Of a DNA stretch of 64,000 nt, positions 61,692 to 64,000 are shown piece after piece. Both the position numbers and the translations under genes were made by a program. The stretch lies in assembly GCF_014117325.1 (NCBI RefSeq), contig NZ_CP059732.1, forward strand, positions 7,815,001 through 7,879,000, read 5' to 3'. This DNA comes from Spirosoma foliorum (GTDB taxonomy: Bacteria > Bacteroidota > Bacteroidia > Cytophagales > Spirosomataceae). Numbering within the stretch: position 1 is the first letter of the stretch; each line of letters opens with the position of its first letter. The notes under the pieces were generated by a model that was not told the origin of the DNA, did no database searches, and worked only from the letters and a program-made list of their open reading frames with translations.

Positions 61692-62714
61692 CTAAAACTT
61701 AATCTCCTGAGTAAGATACGTCGTCTGGTTATCGCCATTGATCCGAACAGTAGCCGTTAGAGGTTTGGCATTCCAGTCAATTGTAATTAATCCATAGTTC
61801 AGTTCTGTGACCATTTTACCAACCCGATGGCGATTCGCTTCTTCGTGCGGGGCCGAAACGTGGGTCAGGCCGCTGCTGGTTATATCGTACAGATCATAGG
61901 GTAAACCCGGTATACTTACCTTCGAAACCTCTGCCATGTGGCGATCACCGCTGATAAGCATCGCGCCTTTGGGTTTTGTCTTGCTTATCAAATCCAGGAA
62001 GCGCTGGCGGGCGGTTGGAAAATTGGCCCACTTCTCGTAGATATGTTCTTCTGGCAAGAATTGAATACCACAACCAATAATATGCACATCGGCATCAGAG
62101 TTGGTTAATTGTTGTTCCAGCCATTTCCACTGCGTTTCGCCTAGCATATCGCCCGATGGATCGGGTACGTTTTGTTTGTTTTCCTTCTTCAATGGGTCTC
62201 GGAAGTAGCGGCCATCTAATAGAATTACTTTTACCCGTTGGCCATTTGGGCCATATGTGTTTATGGAGTAAGCCCCTTCCTGCGTTCGTAATGGACTATT
62301 GGTGGGCACATCCAGAAAATCCAGCATAACCTGCTGGCTCTCTTTTCGTTTGGGATATTCTTTGCCACCATCATTAACTCCGTAATCGTGGTCATCCCAA
62401 ACGCCAATGATCGGGGTGGATTGCCGTAATTGCTGATAAACAGGATTCGATTTTTGACGGGCATATTTAGCCCGCAGGGTATCCATGCTTTCCGAATCGC
62501 CATAAATATTGTCGCCCAGCCAAATCCAGATATCCGGTTTTTGCGCCACAATATCATCCCACAGTGGCTGAGGCCGTTTTTGGTCGCTGCATGAGCCAAA
62601 GGCGATAGTAGTAATGGGCTTCTGGATTGATGATGTAGCCGTTCCCGACTTCGGTGTACGGCATCCGGTTAGTACAATGCAGCCGAAGAGGAAAAGCGTA
62701 ATAAGTTTTTTCAT
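61692..62714 (-). CDS. Alkaline phosphatase D-like lipoprotein
   Basis: 340 residues. Lipoprotein signal ending VLTGC. PhoD-type metal-binding segments: IAFGSCSD, WIWLGDNIYGD, GVWDDHDYGVNDGG and ISGDRHMAEV. These carry the Asp, His and Asn residues of PhoD-like phosphodiesterases. It hydrolyses phosphate esters in the periplasm or at the surface; substrate unknown. Confidence 0.9.
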   Translation of the reverse strand: MKKLITLFLFGCIVLTGCRTPKSGTATSSIQKPITTIAFGSCSDQKRPQPLWDDIVAQKPDIWIWLGDNIYGDSESMDTLRAKYARQKSNPVYQQLRQSTPIIGVWDDHDYGVNDGGKEYPKRKESQQVMLDFLDVPTNSPLRTQEGAYSINTYGPNGQRVKVILLDGRYFRDPLKKENKQNVPDPSGDMLGETQWKWLEQQLTNSDADVHIIGCGIQFLPEEHIYEKWANFPTARQRFLDLISKTKPKGAMLISGDRHMAEVSKVSIPGLPYDLYDITSSGLTHVSAPHEEANRHRVGKMVTELNYGLITIDWNAKPLTATVRINGDNQTTYLTQEIKF

Positions 62715-62958
62715 CGGAATGAGTTTGATGATTGATTCGGTAAAAGTAAAAAAGCGCTGCCGTTTCCCAGAGTAATTAAAGATTTGATAACTTTACCACC
62801 CTGAAGATTATCATCACATATCACTGACCTGCGCCGAAAGCTCCTATCTAGTAGGATAATGCTTTTCGGTATAGACTGCCCAACACGGGGCAGCGTTGAC
62901 TCGTCCTATTTTTGGGGTGAGTTTTTGGTCATTTCTCAATCCTTATAATTCTCTACCG

Positions 62959-63792
62959 ATGAAATTTCATCATTTCATCTCGGGCTTCCTATGCGTAGGT
63001 GTCGCCCTCATTTTGTCGTGTTCCAAAACGATTACTACAAACAAGCAGATCATGCAACAAGAAGCAATAAATAAATCCATCATCCGCGATTTCTACCGCC
63101 GGGCAGTTAGTCAGGGCGACCTCGATTTTGCGAAACAAATAATAGCAGACGAGTACATTCAACATAGTCCGATGGTTAAGCCAGGAAAAGAGGGACTTCT
63201 GGAAGCACTGGCCTACATGAAGCAAATGCCGAAACCAGCAAGTACCTCAACGCCTTTTCTGCGCCTAATTGCCGAAGGAGACTATGTTGTAACGAACATG
63301 AGTTTCGGTTGGGGTGATAAGCAGAAAGTCGTAGTTGACCTGTTCCGATTTCGAAACGGGCAGGTAACTGAGCATTGGGATGCTATTGAAGATCAGCCCG
63401 AAACAACCCGAAATGGTAACGCCATGATGGACGGCCCGTTGCCGATTGAGGATAACGGGCAGGTAGCAAACAACAAAGCCCTGGTGTCGGAGTTCTTTGA
63501 AAAGGTTTATATCAAGCGCCAACTAGAAGCACTTCCCGATTTTGTTGATGCTAACCTAATCCAGCACATTCCTGAAATTGAAAATGGCATCGCTGGATTA
63601 ACAGCTTACTTCCATCAGACATCGGATCAATTTATCGTAGAGAAAGTAGCCCATGTTATTGGCGAAGGCGATTTTGTAGTCGTGCAAGCTGAGGGGAAAG
63701 TAGGTTCAAAGGCGGCTACGTTCTATACTATTTTCCGTTTGAATGACGGGAAAGTAGTTGAGCAGTGGGGAGTGAAGCAGATTGCTTTGTAG
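62959..63792 (+). CDS. Lipoprotein with two SnoaL-like domains
   Basis: 277 residues from the ATG at 62959. Signal peptide with lipobox LILSC. Two tandem NTF2/SnoaL-like units: IIRDFYRRAVSQGDLDFAKQIIADEYIQHSP... and LVSEFFEKVYIKRQLEALPDFVDANLIQHIP..., each ending in VTEHWDAI or VVEQWGVKQ. These alpha+beta barrels bind small ligands or catalyse isomerisation. The duplicated arrangement suggests a fused homodimer. Role unknown. Confidence 0.85.
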   Translation: MKFHHFISGFLCVGVALILSCSKTITTNKQIMQQEAINKSIIRDFYRRAVSQGDLDFAKQIIADEYIQHSPMVKPGKEGLLEALAYMKQMPKPASTSTPFLRLIAEGDYVVTNMSFGWGDKQKVVVDLFRFRNGQVTEHWDAIEDQPETTRNGNAMMDGPLPIEDNGQVANNKALVSEFFEKVYIKRQLEALPDFVDANLIQHIPEIENGIAGLTAYFHQTSDQFIVEKVAHVIGEGDFVVVQAEGKVGSKAATFYTIFRLNDGKVVEQWGVKQIAL

Positions 63793-63799
63793 ATAGAAC

Positions 63800-63916
63800 T
63801 GGCGCGGGCATTTGCTCGCGCCTTTTATCTAGTCAGCATTCGCTGACTCTATTGGCTATTTAGGTGCCAGCGAATGCTGGCTAAATGAAAAGGCACGGGC
63901 AAATGCCCGCGCCAGC
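63800..63916. repeat. Nested long inverted repeats after the SnoaL-like gene
   Basis: Outer arms CTGGCGCGGGCATTTGC... and ...GGGCAAATGCCCGCGCCAG, inner arms TAGTCAGCATTCGCTGAC and GCCAGCGAATGCTGGCTA. Lies between convergent genes and likely ends both. Confidence 0.75.
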
Positions 63917-63919
63917 TTT

Positions 63920-64000
63920 TTACTCTTCCCAACTCCGCTTAATCCGACTCCCATTTTCCGAAGCTTCGGCGCGTATGTACATATCCACTTCCTGTTGTAG
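63920..64000 (-). CDS. C-terminal end of a gene cut by the window edge
   Basis: 26 codons read LQQEVDMYIRAEASENGSRI then KRSWEE and stop. The helix-like composition and placement right after a terminator support a real gene end. Family not recognisable. Confidence 0.6.
   Translation of the reverse strand, partial: LQQEVDMYIRAEASENGSRIKRSWEE

Overview
The window looks like a chromosomal segment of a Cytophagales bacterium close to Spirosoma (Bacteroidota). The evidence is moderate GC with AT-rich spacers, Bacteroidota-type -7 boxes (TAnnTTTG) in front of some genes, many large PAS/histidine kinases with stand-alone receiver proteins, stand-alone LytTR regulators, sugar isomerase/epimerases and Gfo/Idh/MocA oxidoreductases with export signals, and a tail-fibre-like C-terminal module typical of the phylum. 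The genus is inferred from gene style, not from a marker gene.

Layout. 0-2.1 kb: end of a secreted protein, then an AT-rich two-gene ATPase plus TOPRIM-like module that looks like a defence system. 2.1-8.1 kb: M1 peptidase, methylmalonyl-CoA epimerase, A-type Fe-S carrier, thioesterase, and an SDR/GNAT/MetE-like operon. 8.2-12.9 kb: a nucleotidyltransferase-like gene pair, a Gfo/Idh/MocA oxidoreductase, and an NAD salvage cluster (PnuC, lipoprotein, NadR-like). 13-17 kb: TIM-barrel isomerase and a large dehydrogenase/HEAT/cytochrome protein. 17.2-27.4 kb: a gene-poor region with two LytTR genes, an ECF sigma factor, an ene-reductase, tRNA-Arg, several very small membrane proteins and a series of structured, terminator-ended RNA-like elements. 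27.4-36.5 kb: two histidine kinases, a sugar-type MFS transporter, a GH30 hydrolase and an Lrp/AsnC regulator. 36.6-39.2 kb: a DHA2-type MFS gene split by an ISAs1-family insertion. 39-56 kb: accessory region with a decayed repeat-adhesin gene and an intact relative, a LytTR gene, four receiver-only proteins around a third kinase, phage-like and integrase remnants, and an AmpG-like transporter. 56-64 kb: housekeeping block with tRNA-Gly, bioA, kdsC, an rRNA methyltransferase, a hydrolase, fabI, a PhoD-like phosphatase and a SnoaL-like lipoprotein.

The most interesting material is non-coding or tiny. At least three families of repeated, structured elements end in intrinsic terminators and show compensatory base changes between copies (GGTGTGG family, GCTCTTATGGGTTAG family, and a 119-bp family). 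Three predicted single-helix proteins of 29-35 residues share a P-G-[AP]-W motif. There is also a repeat carrying a perfect DnaA box paired with an inverted near-box, a 40-bp repeat deployed as inverted pairs next to gene ends, and a set of long perfect palindromes whose arm sequences are each unique. No search was run, so novelty is a hypothesis for each.
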